37,449 nucleotides of DNA from an uncultured Phycisphaerales bacterium (GTDB lineage: Bacteria > Planctomycetota > Phycisphaerae > UBA1845 > CAIVHJ01). The stretch is taken from positions 1 through 37,449 of the forward strand of contig CAIVHJ010000381.1 in assembly GCA_903905665.1 (NCBI GenBank), in the 5' to 3' direction. The notes below the pieces were generated by a model, which searched no databases, was not told the origin of the DNA, and worked only from the letters and a program-made list of their open reading frames with translations. Positions 16,156 through 24,782 of the stretch are shown here, piece by piece (the stretch's first letter is position 1; every line of letters begins with the position of its first letter). The position numbers and the translations under genes were made by a program.

Positions 16156-17691
16156 TTACGGCAATGGAAGCGCATGACCCGGTGGAAGTTCAATTGACCC
16201 CGCATACATCGGCGCCGGGTCTAATTCGTCTGGTGGAATCAGCATGGGTTGCCATTCATCGGCACCCATGTCCACGCGACCGTCATGCACCCGCGGTTCA
16301 CCGTCAATATCCGTTTCGCCCGGTGATGGAACATACGCCGGATCACCGGCATTCACACATGGGGAATGTCGTTGCAAATGATACCCAACTGCTGCAAACA
16401 ACGGATCGGCATTGATGTTGCCACCACCCCAGGACAAAGTACCGCATTGAACATAAATACCTTCTTGGCCACCTTCAATATCACTATGGTGAACCATCAA
16501 AGTAGAACATCCCATAGTGCTGACATTGATACTGATTTGCGGTGTCCAATCCGGTGTCGGATCGTAAAGATTCTGATTTCCCCAAACCACACTGTCCGCG
16601 ATTGTGCTTTCACCACAACCCAGAATGACCACAAACCCCAATTCTCCAATCGAGAAGCCTTGAGATTGATTATCTGTGATTGTGCAATTTCGGATTTCGG
16701 CTGAATAACCACCGACAAGTAACATGGTCGGTGTTTTCGATATGTTTTGCGAAATCACGTTATCGAAGAATCGAGGGTGTCCACCACTGACCTGGCTGAG
16801 GGCAACCACGCCACCGATCACATTGCGAGAGGTGTTTTCGTTCTCGCGGATCAGGCATGTCGTGATGAGCGGGCTCCCTGAACGAGAATAAATCGCTGCC
16901 GCCGCTTGTGAGACATTATTCTGAATTACACAGCGGGAAATCGTCGGACTGGCTTCCCAGATAAAGACGCCGCCGCCGATTCGGCCCTGGAATGGGTACA
17001 CAGGATGAACGGTCCCGGAACCATGGATCAACGTGAGACCGTCGAGTACAGAATCGGTGCCCTCAGCGTTTCGGAAAGTAACCACACTGCCGCTTTGGTT
17101 ACCGTCGATGATGGTGTGTGCCACAATATCGTCATCTGCAGGAACGGCGCTCTGAACCGTGATGGCCTTCCCAAGGAAATCGACGTTTTCGACATAGGCA
17201 TCTCCGGTGCAGTCGATGCCGACGAAGTTGCGCGGCAAAACGACGACTGTGTCGCCGTCAGCAGCGGCGTCGATGGCGCTCTGGATCGTGCTATAGCCGA
17301 AGGCGCCGTTGCATTCGACCAGCAGGACGTTGCCACGCGACTGCGCCCGAATGTCGTCAATCGCCTGTTGCACTTCCGGCAGGAGATCGACAATCGGTTC
17401 GGGCGACACGTCCCCTGACTGGAGCGGATATGAGGTCAAATCTCCGCTCTCTAACGGTCGCGGTTCTCGGTTCAATCCGAAATCCACATGACCCCCTGCT
17501 TGCGCAGAGGGCTCTGATGGTGCCGGACGCGTCTCTGATGCCTCCATCACTGCGACAGATGCATCCATCGCCGGCTGGGAGATTTTGGTAACAGGATCGG
17601 TTTGTAGTTTCTCCTGCGCCCCCAGCGGGGGATTCAGAGCCGCAACCCAGAACATCAGACCCAACATGGACCATACTTCTTTGCGTTTCAT
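16156..17691 (-). CDS. Secreted right-handed parallel beta-helix protein
   Basis: 511 aa. A signal peptide is clear (MKRKEVWSMLGLMFWVAAL, cleavage near GAQ-EK). After a low-complexity Pro/Ser/Glu-rich region, about residue 130 begins the familiar opening of pectate-lyase-like repeats: YSTIQSAIDAAADGDTVVVLP. Coils follow with SxVTFRNAEG, ISRCVIQNNVSQAAA, TTCLIREN, IRNCTITDNQS and DSVVWGNQ. The end reads DPLFAAVGYHLQRHSPCVNAGD ... DIDGEPRVHDGRVDMGADEW, the usual closing segment of such proteins in Planctomycetes and relatives. Catalytic residues of polysaccharide lyases cannot be assigned, so carbohydrate binding or cleavage is only a guess. AGGAGG 8 nt before the ATG fixes the start. Monocistronic, with a terminator behind it. 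Confidence 0.85.
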   Translation of the reverse strand: MKRKEVWSMLGLMFWVAALNPPLGAQEKLQTDPVTKISQPAMDASVAVMEASETRPAPSEPSAQAGGHVDFGLNREPRPLESGDLTSYPLQSGDVSPEPIVDLLPEVQQAIDDIRAQSRGNVLLVECNGAFGYSTIQSAIDAAADGDTVVVLPRNFVGIDCTGDAYVENVDFLGKAITVQSAVPADDDIVAHTIIDGNQSGSVVTFRNAEGTDSVLDGLTLIHGSGTVHPVYPFQGRIGGGVFIWEASPTISRCVIQNNVSQAAAAIYSRSGSPLITTCLIRENENTSRNVIGGVVALSQVSGGHPRFFDNVISQNISKTPTMLLVGGYSAEIRNCTITDNQSQGFSIGELGFVVILGCGESTIADSVVWGNQNLYDPTPDWTPQISINVSTMGCSTLMVHHSDIEGGQEGIYVQCGTLSWGGGNINADPLFAAVGYHLQRHSPCVNAGDPAYVPSPGETDIDGEPRVHDGRVDMGADEWQPMLIPPDELDPAPMYAGSIELPPGHALPLP

Positions 17692-17951
17692 GGCTTGTGC
17701 CTCCTAAAATGGAACCTTTCTGACTGATCGAGAAATCCCATTGATTTCCCATCCATCTATAAAGGCGCAAAAGGAAGCCCAAACAGCTCATGTTTTTTGA
17801 AAAAATTTTACACGCCCTATCTCCTTGAAAACAAAAGACTTGCGAGATTTCTGCCCAATCCAATAAAATAAAAACCGACACAGGTTCGGTCCTTGGAACT
17901 TCCACCCGCTCTCTCACAGTCGCGGTTCGGAAGCGCAGTCGGAGAAGACAT

Positions 17952-18785
17952 TCATGGTTTTTTCGGGGGGTTCAGAGGTTCGAGTTCGATGGGCCAGGAT
18001 TTTGTTTTGGAGGGAAGTTGGAAGTCGGACATTTTCAGGTCGGAGTTTTTCTTGACATTCGAGAAGACGGCGGATTTTCGGGTGTTTTCTTTTTTGTCGT
18101 GCAGGACCACCCGAATTGGAAGTCCGCAGGCCGTCAGTTTGTCGCTATTGGAGATGAACAATTCGATGCGGGAATACCGTTCGGCGAGGCGGCTGTCGGA
18201 TTTGGGAGTGCAGAGAAGGTGGTCGGTAGATTCGGGATCGTCAGGAGCGGGAGGGGCGAGGACGATGTCGAAGTGTTTTAGGATTTCGTCTTTTTTTTCA
18301 CCGAGCGGCAGAGGGACAGGTCCTTCGCCGAGTTTGAAGGGGTCGCTTTTTTCGCCGGGTGAGGCAAGTTCGCGTTTGACAATGGTGTTGGCGGGTTCCT
18401 TGGCTTCGATCAGCCAGTGACCGTCGAAAACATACCACTGCTGGTTCTTGTGCCGGTTAATGCCATCGTTCCATTCATCAAAGTGGACCATGAAGGCGGA
18501 TTCGGTCGGTGACTTAATCAGAAGGACGTTGCCCTGATAGTTCTGAACTTCGTCGGGATCGTCGGGGTTGATCTTGATGGTTTGCAGAACGGAATAAGCC
18601 ACGTCGGCGCTGAGGTCGCGGAGCTGTGCACCGGCTTGTTCCATTCGATCCAGAACCAGCGAAACATCCTGCACGGGGGGCGTTCGTTCGGTGGTGATTC
18701 CCGCGGCGGGATTTTGGCAGGCGAAGGCCGCCAGTCCGATTGTCCCGAGTATCCACCCTATGGAGTTGAATAGATCGATCGACAT
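17952..18785 (-). CDS. LolA-like outer-membrane lipoprotein-sorting domain protein
   Basis: 277 aa from the ATG at 18785, preceded by AAAGGA; the track start (18965) adds 60 residues unlike a protein. An N-terminal hydrophobic segment (SIGWILGTIGLAAFAC) gives an export signal, with a cysteine that could be a non-canonical lipobox. The mature part shows LolA/LolB-fold features: LDRMEQAGAQLRDLSADVAYSVLQ, NYQGNVLLIKSPTESAFMVHF, QWYVFDGHWLIEAKE, and a late strand GLPIRVVLHDKKENTRKSAVFSNV followed by DFQLPS. Such proteins sit in the periplasm and carry or bind lipids or lipoproteins; family members in Planctomycetes are mostly uncharacterised. It follows the ABC permease by 216 bp in the same direction and may be part of that unit. 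Confidence 0.75.
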   Translation of the reverse strand: MSIDLFNSIGWILGTIGLAAFACQNPAAGITTERTPPVQDVSLVLDRMEQAGAQLRDLSADVAYSVLQTIKINPDDPDEVQNYQGNVLLIKSPTESAFMVHFDEWNDGINRHKNQQWYVFDGHWLIEAKEPANTIVKRELASPGEKSDPFKLGEGPVPLPLGEKKDEILKHFDIVLAPPAPDDPESTDHLLCTPKSDSRLAERYSRIELFISNSDKLTACGLPIRVVLHDKKENTRKSAVFSNVKKNSDLKMSDFQLPSKTKSWPIELEPLNPPKKP

Positions 18786-19001
18786 GAGCAGTGTCCTTTT
18801 TCGCAAGATGCAGGGTCTTGGGATATAGATCGCGACTGACTCTCCCCTGTCCCTCTCTGAGAAGGAAGGGAATAATAGATTCTTCGTTTGATGGTTATAT
18901 CGCAGACTGGCGAAAAAGTCATGCCTGGTCTCAGTCGGGTGTTTGCCGCCTGTGAGATCGTCCACTGAATTACCGATGCAGGAGTCGGCAAGAGAATGAA
19001 T
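18786..19001. other. Intergenic spacer with CCCTCTCTGAGAAGGAAGGG imperfect hairpin
   Basis: Between the ABC permease and the LolA-like gene. It contains a short imperfect hairpin of the CCCTnTCTnAGAnGGG kind near 18848-18867, which looks like a dispersed intergenic repeat. No good promoter was found by eye. Confidence 0.3.
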
Positions 19002-19748
19002 TTATGGTTCCGTACGGCGAACGTAGCATAGCGATCCAATCAGAAATGCAAGCGGGCTTAGAATAAGGCAGGTATAGAGATACCATTCTTCGGCAGGGGC
19101 TTGCCGCGCGGACTCAAAAGGTGGATCCACCACCCAGGCCCAAAACCAGACTCCCATGGAGACAATCAAAGGGGAAGCCAAACCAATACAGGTGTCGATG
19201 GCGGGACTGTTCAAAAAGGAAGAGAACAACCAGGCGACACAGAACATCAATAGGGCCGTGGCGGTCATGTACAACAACGGCGGCGCGATCATATCGGCCA
19301 ATTCGTTAGGCTGAACAGGAAGCCTGCCTTCGGCGGAGAATTTCTGGTAATAAGCGGCTACGATTCCAGCCAGAATCAGTCGGTACAATAAGTAAATGAT
19401 CAGGCAGGTTCCGACGTTGAATATGATTTTGTGTGTCAATGCCGTGCGACGAGAAATCGGCAAATAGGCGAGGAATTCCGCCGAGCGATCATACCGTTCA
19501 CCGGTCAGCGAATATCCTCCCAACAAAGCCCATGTCAGCAACGAAAGACAGCCGCTTCCCATGGTGGGTACCAACCATTTTTCAAGCCAAACTTGCCAAA
19601 CTTGCGGGCCCCAATTGTTGGTCGACCAAAAGAGGTCGCGATAAAGTTCGACGCAAATCACAATCACAAACGGCAAGACGAAGGCCACCACGCCCGCGAT
19701 TAACACCGAACGGTTTTGGCGATATTCCTTCCAGAGCAACGCTTTCAT
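19002..19748 (-). CDS. ABC transporter permease (ABC-2-like)
   Basis: 248 aa starting at the ATG at 19748, which overlaps the ATPase stop (ATGA); the track start (19946) runs inside the ATPase gene. It begins MKALLWKEYRQNR, the usual opening of ABC-2-type permeases linked to YtrA-like regulators. About six membrane segments follow: VVAFVLPFVIVICV, a TWALLGGYSLTGE region, IIYLLYRLILAGIVAAYY, a TATALLMFCVAWLFSSF segment, SPLIVSMGVWFWAWV and LILSPLAFLIGSLCY. With the adjacent ATPase it should form a two-gene exporter in the cytoplasmic membrane. The substrate is not evident; related cassettes respond to cell-envelope stress or antibiotics. Confidence 0.85.
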   Translation of the reverse strand: MKALLWKEYRQNRSVLIAGVVAFVLPFVIVICVELYRDLFWSTNNWGPQVWQVWLEKWLVPTMGSGCLSLLTWALLGGYSLTGERYDRSAEFLAYLPISRRTALTHKIIFNVGTCLIIYLLYRLILAGIVAAYYQKFSAEGRLPVQPNELADMIAPPLLYMTATALLMFCVAWLFSSFLNSPAIDTCIGLASPLIVSMGVWFWAWVVDPPFESARQAPAEEWYLYTCLILSPLAFLIGSLCYVRRTEP

Positions 19749-20656
19749 CTCTGTACCCTCCGCCCCTTGATGTAGTCCTTGAAAATGTCTTCCAAGGTCA
19801 GATCGATCACTTCGACGTCCTGCACGGGATTGGTGCTCTTGAGTTGCAAAGGCAGATCGGACGTAAAGTTTCCCACGGTTACCAACCATTCGCGCCCCTG
19901 TACACGCTGCCAAATGGTGTGGGCAGGCGGTTGTTTGGGTTGGCAACCGTCGCGTAAAACACCACGGATGCGTTTGGTTTCTTTCAACAGATTGTCCATG
20001 CTGGAGAGCGTCAGCAGTTCCCCCCGGTCGATAATTCCCACCGTTTGCACCATTCGTTGAACATCGCCCAGCAAATGGCTGGAAAATACCACCGTCCGAT
20101 GCTGGTCCGCCAAATTCGCCATCACTCCTTCCAGAAACTCCTCCCGTGCGATGGGATCCAAACCGCCCATCGGTTCGTCCAGAATCAATACCTCAGGATC
20201 GTGGGCCAGCGCCAATACCAGTGATAATTTGGCCAGCATTCCTTTGGAAAGATGCCTGACTTTTTTGCCGCCCCCCAGATCAAATCGCTTCAGCATCTCG
20301 CCGCACAACGGTTCGTTCCAGGTCGGATAAAATGATCGACAGAAATTAATCGCCTCGCCGACACGCATCCAACGGTGAATAAAGTTTTGCTCCGGCACAT
20401 ATCCGAGTCGTTGTTTGATCGTCTGAGGATGGGAAGAAACATCCAGACCCAGAATGTTCATGCGACCGTTCGTGCACGGCAGGATGCCCATCATCATTTT
20501 CAGCGTGGTGGTCTTTCCGGCGCCGTTGGGACCGATCAGACCGAAGGCGGTTCCTTTGGGAACACAGAAGGACAAATCACGAACCGCCGTCGTGGAGCCA
20601 AAAACTTTGGCGACGTTCTTCAGTTCTATCACTGTGTCTGGTGCTTCCGAAACCAT
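19745..20656 (-). CDS. ABC transporter ATP-binding protein
   Basis: 303 aa. Walker A GPNGAGKTT (near 40), signature LSKGMLAKLSLVLAL, Walker B VLILDEP and the following GGLDP, with a switch histidine in VVFSSHLLGDV. The C-terminal third is the extra domain seen in CcmA/YtrB-like exporters. The start ATG shares a base with the GntR stop (TAATG) and the stop overlaps the permease start, so all three genes are translationally coupled. Confidence 0.93.
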   Translation of the reverse strand: MVSEAPDTVIELKNVAKVFGSTTAVRDLSFCVPKGTAFGLIGPNGAGKTTTLKMMMGILPCTNGRMNILGLDVSSHPQTIKQRLGYVPEQNFIHRWMRVGEAINFCRSFYPTWNEPLCGEMLKRFDLGGGKKVRHLSKGMLAKLSLVLALAHDPEVLILDEPMGGLDPIAREEFLEGVMANLADQHRTVVFSSHLLGDVQRMVQTVGIIDRGELLTLSSMDNLLKETKRIRGVLRDGCQPKQPPAHTIWQRVQGREWLVTVGNFTSDLPLQLKSTNPVQDVEVIDLTLEDIFKDYIKGRRVQR

Positions 20657-21048
20657 TATGTCCCGCCCCCTTCTCTAACGCCGGAATCACTCATCGCACG
20701 ATCAAAAATTCCTCGAATGGATTCCTCGGAAATATTCGCAGAACGCGCCAAAACAATCCCCTGTGAAAAGGACCCGCGGGCAGCCTGCTCCAGTTGATTT
20801 CGCGCGACCCGTACTCCCTGTTCGGTTACAACGAACCCGACCCCGCGACGCAATTCCACCAAACCCTCCCAATCCAACTCGTCGTACGCACGCTGCACGG
20901 TATTGGGATTGACAACCAGTTCGATCGCCAAGGCCCGGATGGAAGGCAACATTTCACCGGGGCGGTGTATTCCCGCCGCCACCCGGCCGCGAACGTGGTC
21001 GGCGATCTGTTGATAAATAGGCACCGAAGTGTTGGTGTTAATTGACAT
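20656..21048 (-). CDS. GntR-family regulator, YtrA subfamily
   Basis: 130 aa, short as in the YtrA subfamily. The winged HTH fills residues 1-75 (VPIYQQIADHVRGRVAAG, GEMLPSIRALAIELVVNPNTVQRAYDEL, EGLVELRRGVGFVV) and a short helical tail serves for dimerisation. YtrA regulators repress their own operon, which usually encodes an ABC exporter, as here. An inverted repeat overlaps the promoter upstream. No strong Shine-Dalgarno is seen before the ATG at 21048. Confidence 0.9.
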   Translation of the reverse strand: MSINTNTSVPIYQQIADHVRGRVAAGIHRPGEMLPSIRALAIELVVNPNTVQRAYDELDWEGLVELRRGVGFVVTEQGVRVARNQLEQAARGSFSQGIVLARSANISEESIRGIFDRAMSDSGVREGGGT

Positions 21049-21071
21049 GCTGGGGAGGCCCGTATCAGACT

Positions 21072-21097
21072 TACTGTATTATATATCTAGTACAGTA
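21072..21097. promoter_or_regulatory. Candidate GntR operator TACTGTA-N12-TACAGTA
   Basis: Perfect 7-bp inverted arms at 21072-21078 and 21091-21097 with a 12-bp AT-rich spacer. The repeat overlaps the -10 box and the inferred transcription start of the GntR operon, a placement suited to autorepression. Its form (inverted TGTA/TACA halves) fits what is known for YtrA-type regulators. Confidence 0.6.
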
Positions 21098-21121
21098 TAA
21101 CACAGAATCAGTGATTGTCAA
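21094..21121 (-). promoter_or_regulatory. Sigma70-like promoter of the GntR-ABC operon
   Basis: On the minus strand TTGACA (21121-21116) and TATACT (21099-21094) are spaced by 16 bp. A second possible -10 (TATAAT) lies just downstream. Transcription would start near 21087, about 40 nt before the GntR ATG. Confidence 0.6.
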
Positions 21122-21176
21122 GATTGAATCAAAATACGGATGAAAGATGCTTTGTATCTTATTATAGTTTCAGTGA

Positions 21177-21773
21177 TTATATCAATTTGTCGTCTGCGAT
21201 ACGGTCGGTCAGTTCGCGCAGGCTGGTGATGACGAGATCGGCTTGGGACGTGTATTCGACTTCGTGATGGAGTCGGTTGCCCAGCATCAAAATGGGTGTG
21301 GCGCCGGCAGAACGAGCACTCAGCAGGTCGAACAGATAATCGCCGACGACCCAAGCAAATTCGGGGGGGATGTTGAAGTGTTTGCAGATGTCCCAGACGG
21401 GTTGTGGGGAAGGTTTGACGGGGCCGTCATCGCGGGTGTGAATGAAGTCCACGATGAGGTTGTGTCGGGTCAGGACGGTTTGTGTCGATCGGCGGGAATT
21501 GCGAGTGGCGATGGCGGTTTTGATGCGGCGGGCGCGCAGGAATGTCAGGAGTTCGTGTGCGCCGTCGTGAAGGGTGGATTGTTGGGCGGCGACTTCTTCA
21601 TGGCGGTGGAGAATTTCCCAGGCACGGGTTTGTTCATCGGGAGTCATTTTTTCGATGGCTTCGAGAATCGTGCCCTCGATGCCAATTTCGGTGCGAATGG
21701 ACTCGAAGTCCAGAAACGGTTCGGTCAAGGTTCCGTCCATATCGAAAATGATCAGTTTGGGGTGATTTTGCAT
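21177..21773 (-). CDS. HAD-superfamily phosphatase (Gph/PGMB-like)
   Basis: 198 aa from the ATG at 21773 (MQNHPKLIIFDMDGTLTEP); the track start at 21857 adds 28 residues and would overlap comEC. HAD motifs: I DMDGT with nucleophile D11 and D13; II TRNSRRST; III K in GPVKPSP; IV GDYLFDLLSARSAG. A helical cap lies between motifs I and II (about 20-90), as in subfamily IA phosphoglycolate phosphatase-like enzymes. The exact phosphoester substrate is not determined. It is divergent from comEC, with 70 bp between the two starts. No strong ribosome binding site is seen, so the start rests on the family N-terminus. Confidence 0.88.
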   Translation of the reverse strand: MQNHPKLIIFDMDGTLTEPFLDFESIRTEIGIEGTILEAIEKMTPDEQTRAWEILHRHEEVAAQQSTLHDGAHELLTFLRARRIKTAIATRNSRRSTQTVLTRHNLIVDFIHTRDDGPVKPSPQPVWDICKHFNIPPEFAWVVGDYLFDLLSARSAGATPILMLGNRLHHEVEYTSQADLVITSLRELTDRIADDKLI

Positions 21774-21843
21774 CGAGTTCGTGATCCCATAAAATGACGT
21801 CGGTAGAAATTCGATCCCTTCGTGGTCAAGTTCAGGCTGAAGA

Positions 21844-24585
21844 ATGCCCCCAACCACCTACGAATCATTTTACCTCTGGGAGTTGAGTTACAAAACGGCG
21901 CAGCGTCGCCGTCCCGATCCGCCGGCGCCGTGGGTGTTGTTGGCGGTGGGTCTGATGCTGGGGATTGTCCTCGATGCCCGGTATCCCATTCAGACGCTCG
22001 TGGTGGTGATTTCCTTTCTGACTGCTGGCGGGGTGGCCATATTTTGGGGGCGACGGGGTGTGGTAAGTGCGGTGGCGGTGCTGATTTGCGCCACGGCAGC
22101 CGGGGCGTATCTGTACGACGTGAACTACCGATTTCTTCCTGCCGATCACATTGCACATTTTGTTCGCGACGAGCCGTATCTGACCACGCTGGAAGGGCAG
22201 GTCGTGGCCACGCCGCAGCGGAGCAAGAGTGCTCATCCGTATTTTGGGAAAGGAGGGCCGACGCGCTCGACGTGGGTGTTGTCGGTGGAGAAGGGTTATG
22301 GTCCGCGCGAGGCGACAGTGCTCAGCGGGTTGGTCCGCGTGACGGTGTCGGAGGCGACGTACGATGTTCGAGAGGGGGATCGGGTTCGGGTTTTTGGCGA
22401 GTTGCACGGGACGACGCTTCCGGAGAATCCGGGGCAGTGGAACGCGTCGGAATCTCGTCGATATCAGGGCGTTTATGCAGAGTTGCATGCGTTGTATCCC
22501 GAGGCGGTTGAGAAGTTGTCACCGGCACCGGGAGGTTGGTCGCATCAGTTTTTGGGTCGGGTGCGTCAAGAGGCGCGGACCTTGTTGCTGCATCGGACGT
22601 ACGTGAACCATCCGGCGGAGCGGTCGCTGCTGGCGGCGTTGATCCTGGGTCAGCGGACGGAATTGGATACGAAGTTGATGGAGATATTCCGGTTGACGGG
22701 GACGGCGCACTATTTGGCGCTGAGCGGAGCCAACGTGGGGATGGTGGCGATGTTCATCTGGATGGTGGGGCGGATATTGAAGTGGACGAGGCGGATGACG
22801 GGGGTGGTGGTGCTGGTTGTGTTGCTGGTGTTTTCCATTTTGGTGGAGCCGTGTTCGTCGGTTTGGCGGGCGACGATCATGGCTGGATTTTTCTGTCTGT
22901 CGTTTATTTTGCGGCGGCCGGTGAGCGTGTTGAATAATCTGGCGATGGCGGTGATCGTGCTGTTGCTGTGGAATCCGATGCAGTTATTCGACGCAGGGTT
23001 TCAACTGTCGTTCGTGGTGACGCTGGGTTTGGTGTCGCTGGTGTCGGTTTTGGATTGGCCGCTGCGTTTTGCGCTGGGTTCGGCTGGTCGCTCTTTGCTG
23101 AAGAATTCTCCGGTACCGAGGGATCGGGAATCGGGTTCGTCGTCATCGGGCGGGGTGAACAAAACATTGCCGGTTGAACCGGTCGAAGATCATACATTGC
23201 TGGGGGAAGTGCGAAGTCGGATCGTTCCGGAGATGAAGTTTTTGTTTGTTCGCAATCTGCATTCATACAACCTCGTGTGCGCAGTGTGCTGGCTGGTGGT
23301 GGCGCCGCTCGTGGCATATCACTTTCATCAGTTGTATTTGTACGGTTGGCCGTGCACGTTGATCACGTGGCCGCTGATTACAGTGATCACGGTGCTTGGA
23401 ATGATCAAATTATTGCTGGGGTTGATTTGGCCCGGCAGCGCAATCGTGACGGGATTTCTGCTGGAGGGCGCCACGGGTGTTTTGGTGTGGTTGCTTCGAC
23501 ATTTGGCGATGCTGCCGGCGACCCGCCTTGATGTACCGGTGCCGCCGTTGTGGTGGTTGGCGTTGTATTACGGCTTTTTGGTGTTGGTTTTGATGTGGCG
23601 GAGGCCGGAGTTGTTTCGCGGGGTGATTTCGCAAAGGGGTTCGAATTCAGGTTTGGCTGGGGACTGTTCGGGTGTGCAGGAACGCGGACTCTGGTTGACG
23701 TGGAAGTACCCTGCGGCACTCGGAGCCGTTGTTTTGTTGACGGTGGGGGCGGCGTATTGGCCGCGGAGCGTCACGCAGGAATTTCGGATCACGACGTTGT
23801 CGGTTGGGGCGGGTCATGCGTCGATACTGGAAATGCCCGATGGTTCGGTGTGGCTTTTCGATGCCGGGGCGCAGATGGATTATGACATTGGGCGACTCGT
23901 TGTCGTGCCGGCGTTGCAGTCGCTGAATATTCGACGGATTGATACCGCGCTCGTGAGCCATCCGAATTTTGACCATTATTCGGGTCTGCTGAGCGTGGAT
24001 GATCATGTGCCGATCAGACAGGTTGTGATGACGAATCATTTTCGGCGACTGGCGGGATCGGACGGGGCGGACAAAGTTTTTCTGGATCATCTCCGGGATC
24101 GCGGGATCCCGATTGCGGAAATCAATCGAGACGATGGTACGTGGATTAAATCATTCGAGGGTTCATCGGGCGTGCGACTGGAAGTGCTTTGGCCTCCTTC
24201 GGATTTACCGGAAAATACGGCGTCCAACGACACGGCGCTGGTGGTGCGGTTTTCGTATTCGGGTCACAGCGTGTTGTTTACGGGGGACATCGACCGATCG
24301 GCGGAATCGCAGTTGCTGGATTCGGGTTTGGATTTGCGGGCGGACGTGTTGATGGTGCCGCACCACGGCAGCGTGAATCGGATGACCGGGCGTTTTGTGG
24401 AGGCGGTGGGTCCGAAATACATTGTGATGTCGAGCGACAAGCGCCGGGTGGAGTGGTCCGACGAGTTGGCGGAAATTCTGAAAAACCAGGCGGTATTCAA
24501 CACCGCCGACGTCGGGGCGGTCACGATTCTTTTGTCGCAGCAGGGATTGTCGTTGACGGGGTTCCAGAAAAACCGTTCAGAGTGA
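21844..24585 (+). CDS. comEC: ComEC/Rec2-family DNA uptake channel protein
   Basis: 913 aa. N-terminal membrane and DUF4131/OB-like part (about 30-210), the Competence membrane domain from about 260 (ILGQRTELDTKLMEIFRLTG, HYLALSGANVGM) through many hydrophobic helices to about 600, and a metallo-beta-lactamase-like domain from about 645 (LSVGAGHASILEMPDG, SHPNFDHYSG, NDTALVVRF, VLFTGDID, MVPHHGSVN). This is the full three-part layout. The protein is the inner-membrane channel that passes single-stranded DNA into the cytoplasm during transformation, and the C-terminal domain may act as a nuclease. A polar insert rich in Ser/Gly/Pro (about 420-450) interrupts the membrane domain. No ComEA or pilus genes are in the window. 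The start at 21844 has only a weak ribosome binding site. Confidence 0.93.
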   Translation: MPPTTYESFYLWELSYKTAQRRRPDPPAPWVLLAVGLMLGIVLDARYPIQTLVVVISFLTAGGVAIFWGRRGVVSAVAVLICATAAGAYLYDVNYRFLPADHIAHFVRDEPYLTTLEGQVVATPQRSKSAHPYFGKGGPTRSTWVLSVEKGYGPREATVLSGLVRVTVSEATYDVREGDRVRVFGELHGTTLPENPGQWNASESRRYQGVYAELHALYPEAVEKLSPAPGGWSHQFLGRVRQEARTLLLHRTYVNHPAERSLLAALILGQRTELDTKLMEIFRLTGTAHYLALSGANVGMVAMFIWMVGRILKWTRRMTGVVVLVVLLVFSILVEPCSSVWRATIMAGFFCLSFILRRPVSVLNNLAMAVIVLLLWNPMQLFDAGFQLSFVVTLGLVSLVSVLDWPLRFALGSAGRSLLKNSPVPRDRESGSSSSGGVNKTLPVEPVEDHTLLGEVRSRIVPEMKFLFVRNLHSYNLVCAVCWLVVAPLVAYHFHQLYLYGWPCTLITWPLITVITVLGMIKLLLGLIWPGSAIVTGFLLEGATGVLVWLLRHLAMLPATRLDVPVPPLWWLALYYGFLVLVLMWRRPELFRGVISQRGSNSGLAGDCSGVQERGLWLTWKYPAALGAVVLLTVGAAYWPRSVTQEFRITTLSVGAGHASILEMPDGSVWLFDAGAQMDYDIGRLVVVPALQSLNIRRIDTALVSHPNFDHYSGLLSVDDHVPIRQVVMTNHFRRLAGSDGADKVFLDHLRDRGIPIAEINRDDGTWIKSFEGSSGVRLEVLWPPSDLPENTASNDTALVVRFSYSGHSVLFTGDIDRSAESQLLDSGLDLRADVLMVPHHGSVNRMTGRFVEAVGPKYIVMSSDKRRVEWSDELAEILKNQAVFNTADVGAVTILLSQQGLSLTGFQKNRSE

Positions 24586-24720
24586 TGATCACGTACCGAA
24601 AAACTCCATCCAAAATCATGAGTAAACGAGCGCGGCAGCGTTGTGTTTTCACAGTCACGAAAACAGCGTGCAAGAAGACGGTGCGATCATGTCTGCCCCC
24701 CCGTTGGTTGCATTCATTTT

Positions 24721-24736
24721 GGTGGGCAAGCCCACC
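24721..24736. repeat. Short hairpin repeat GGTGGGC-AA-GCCCACC
   Basis: A 7-bp perfect stem with a 2-nt loop, followed by CTACGAAACTACGAAACT, in the 197-bp space between the convergent comEC and MMPL genes. GGTGGGCAAGCCCACCCTAC-type elements are dispersed between genes in many Planctomycetes-like genomes. No T-tract follows on either strand, so it is not called a terminator. Confidence 0.5.
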
Positions 24737-24782
24737 CTACGAAACTACGAAACTGAAAGGGAGGGGGGTATTGGAATAGGTT

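Noticed and set aside
24721-24736. Terminator for comEC or the MMPL gene
   Set aside because: The stem is good but neither strand has a following T-tract, and the sequence looks like a dispersed repeat.
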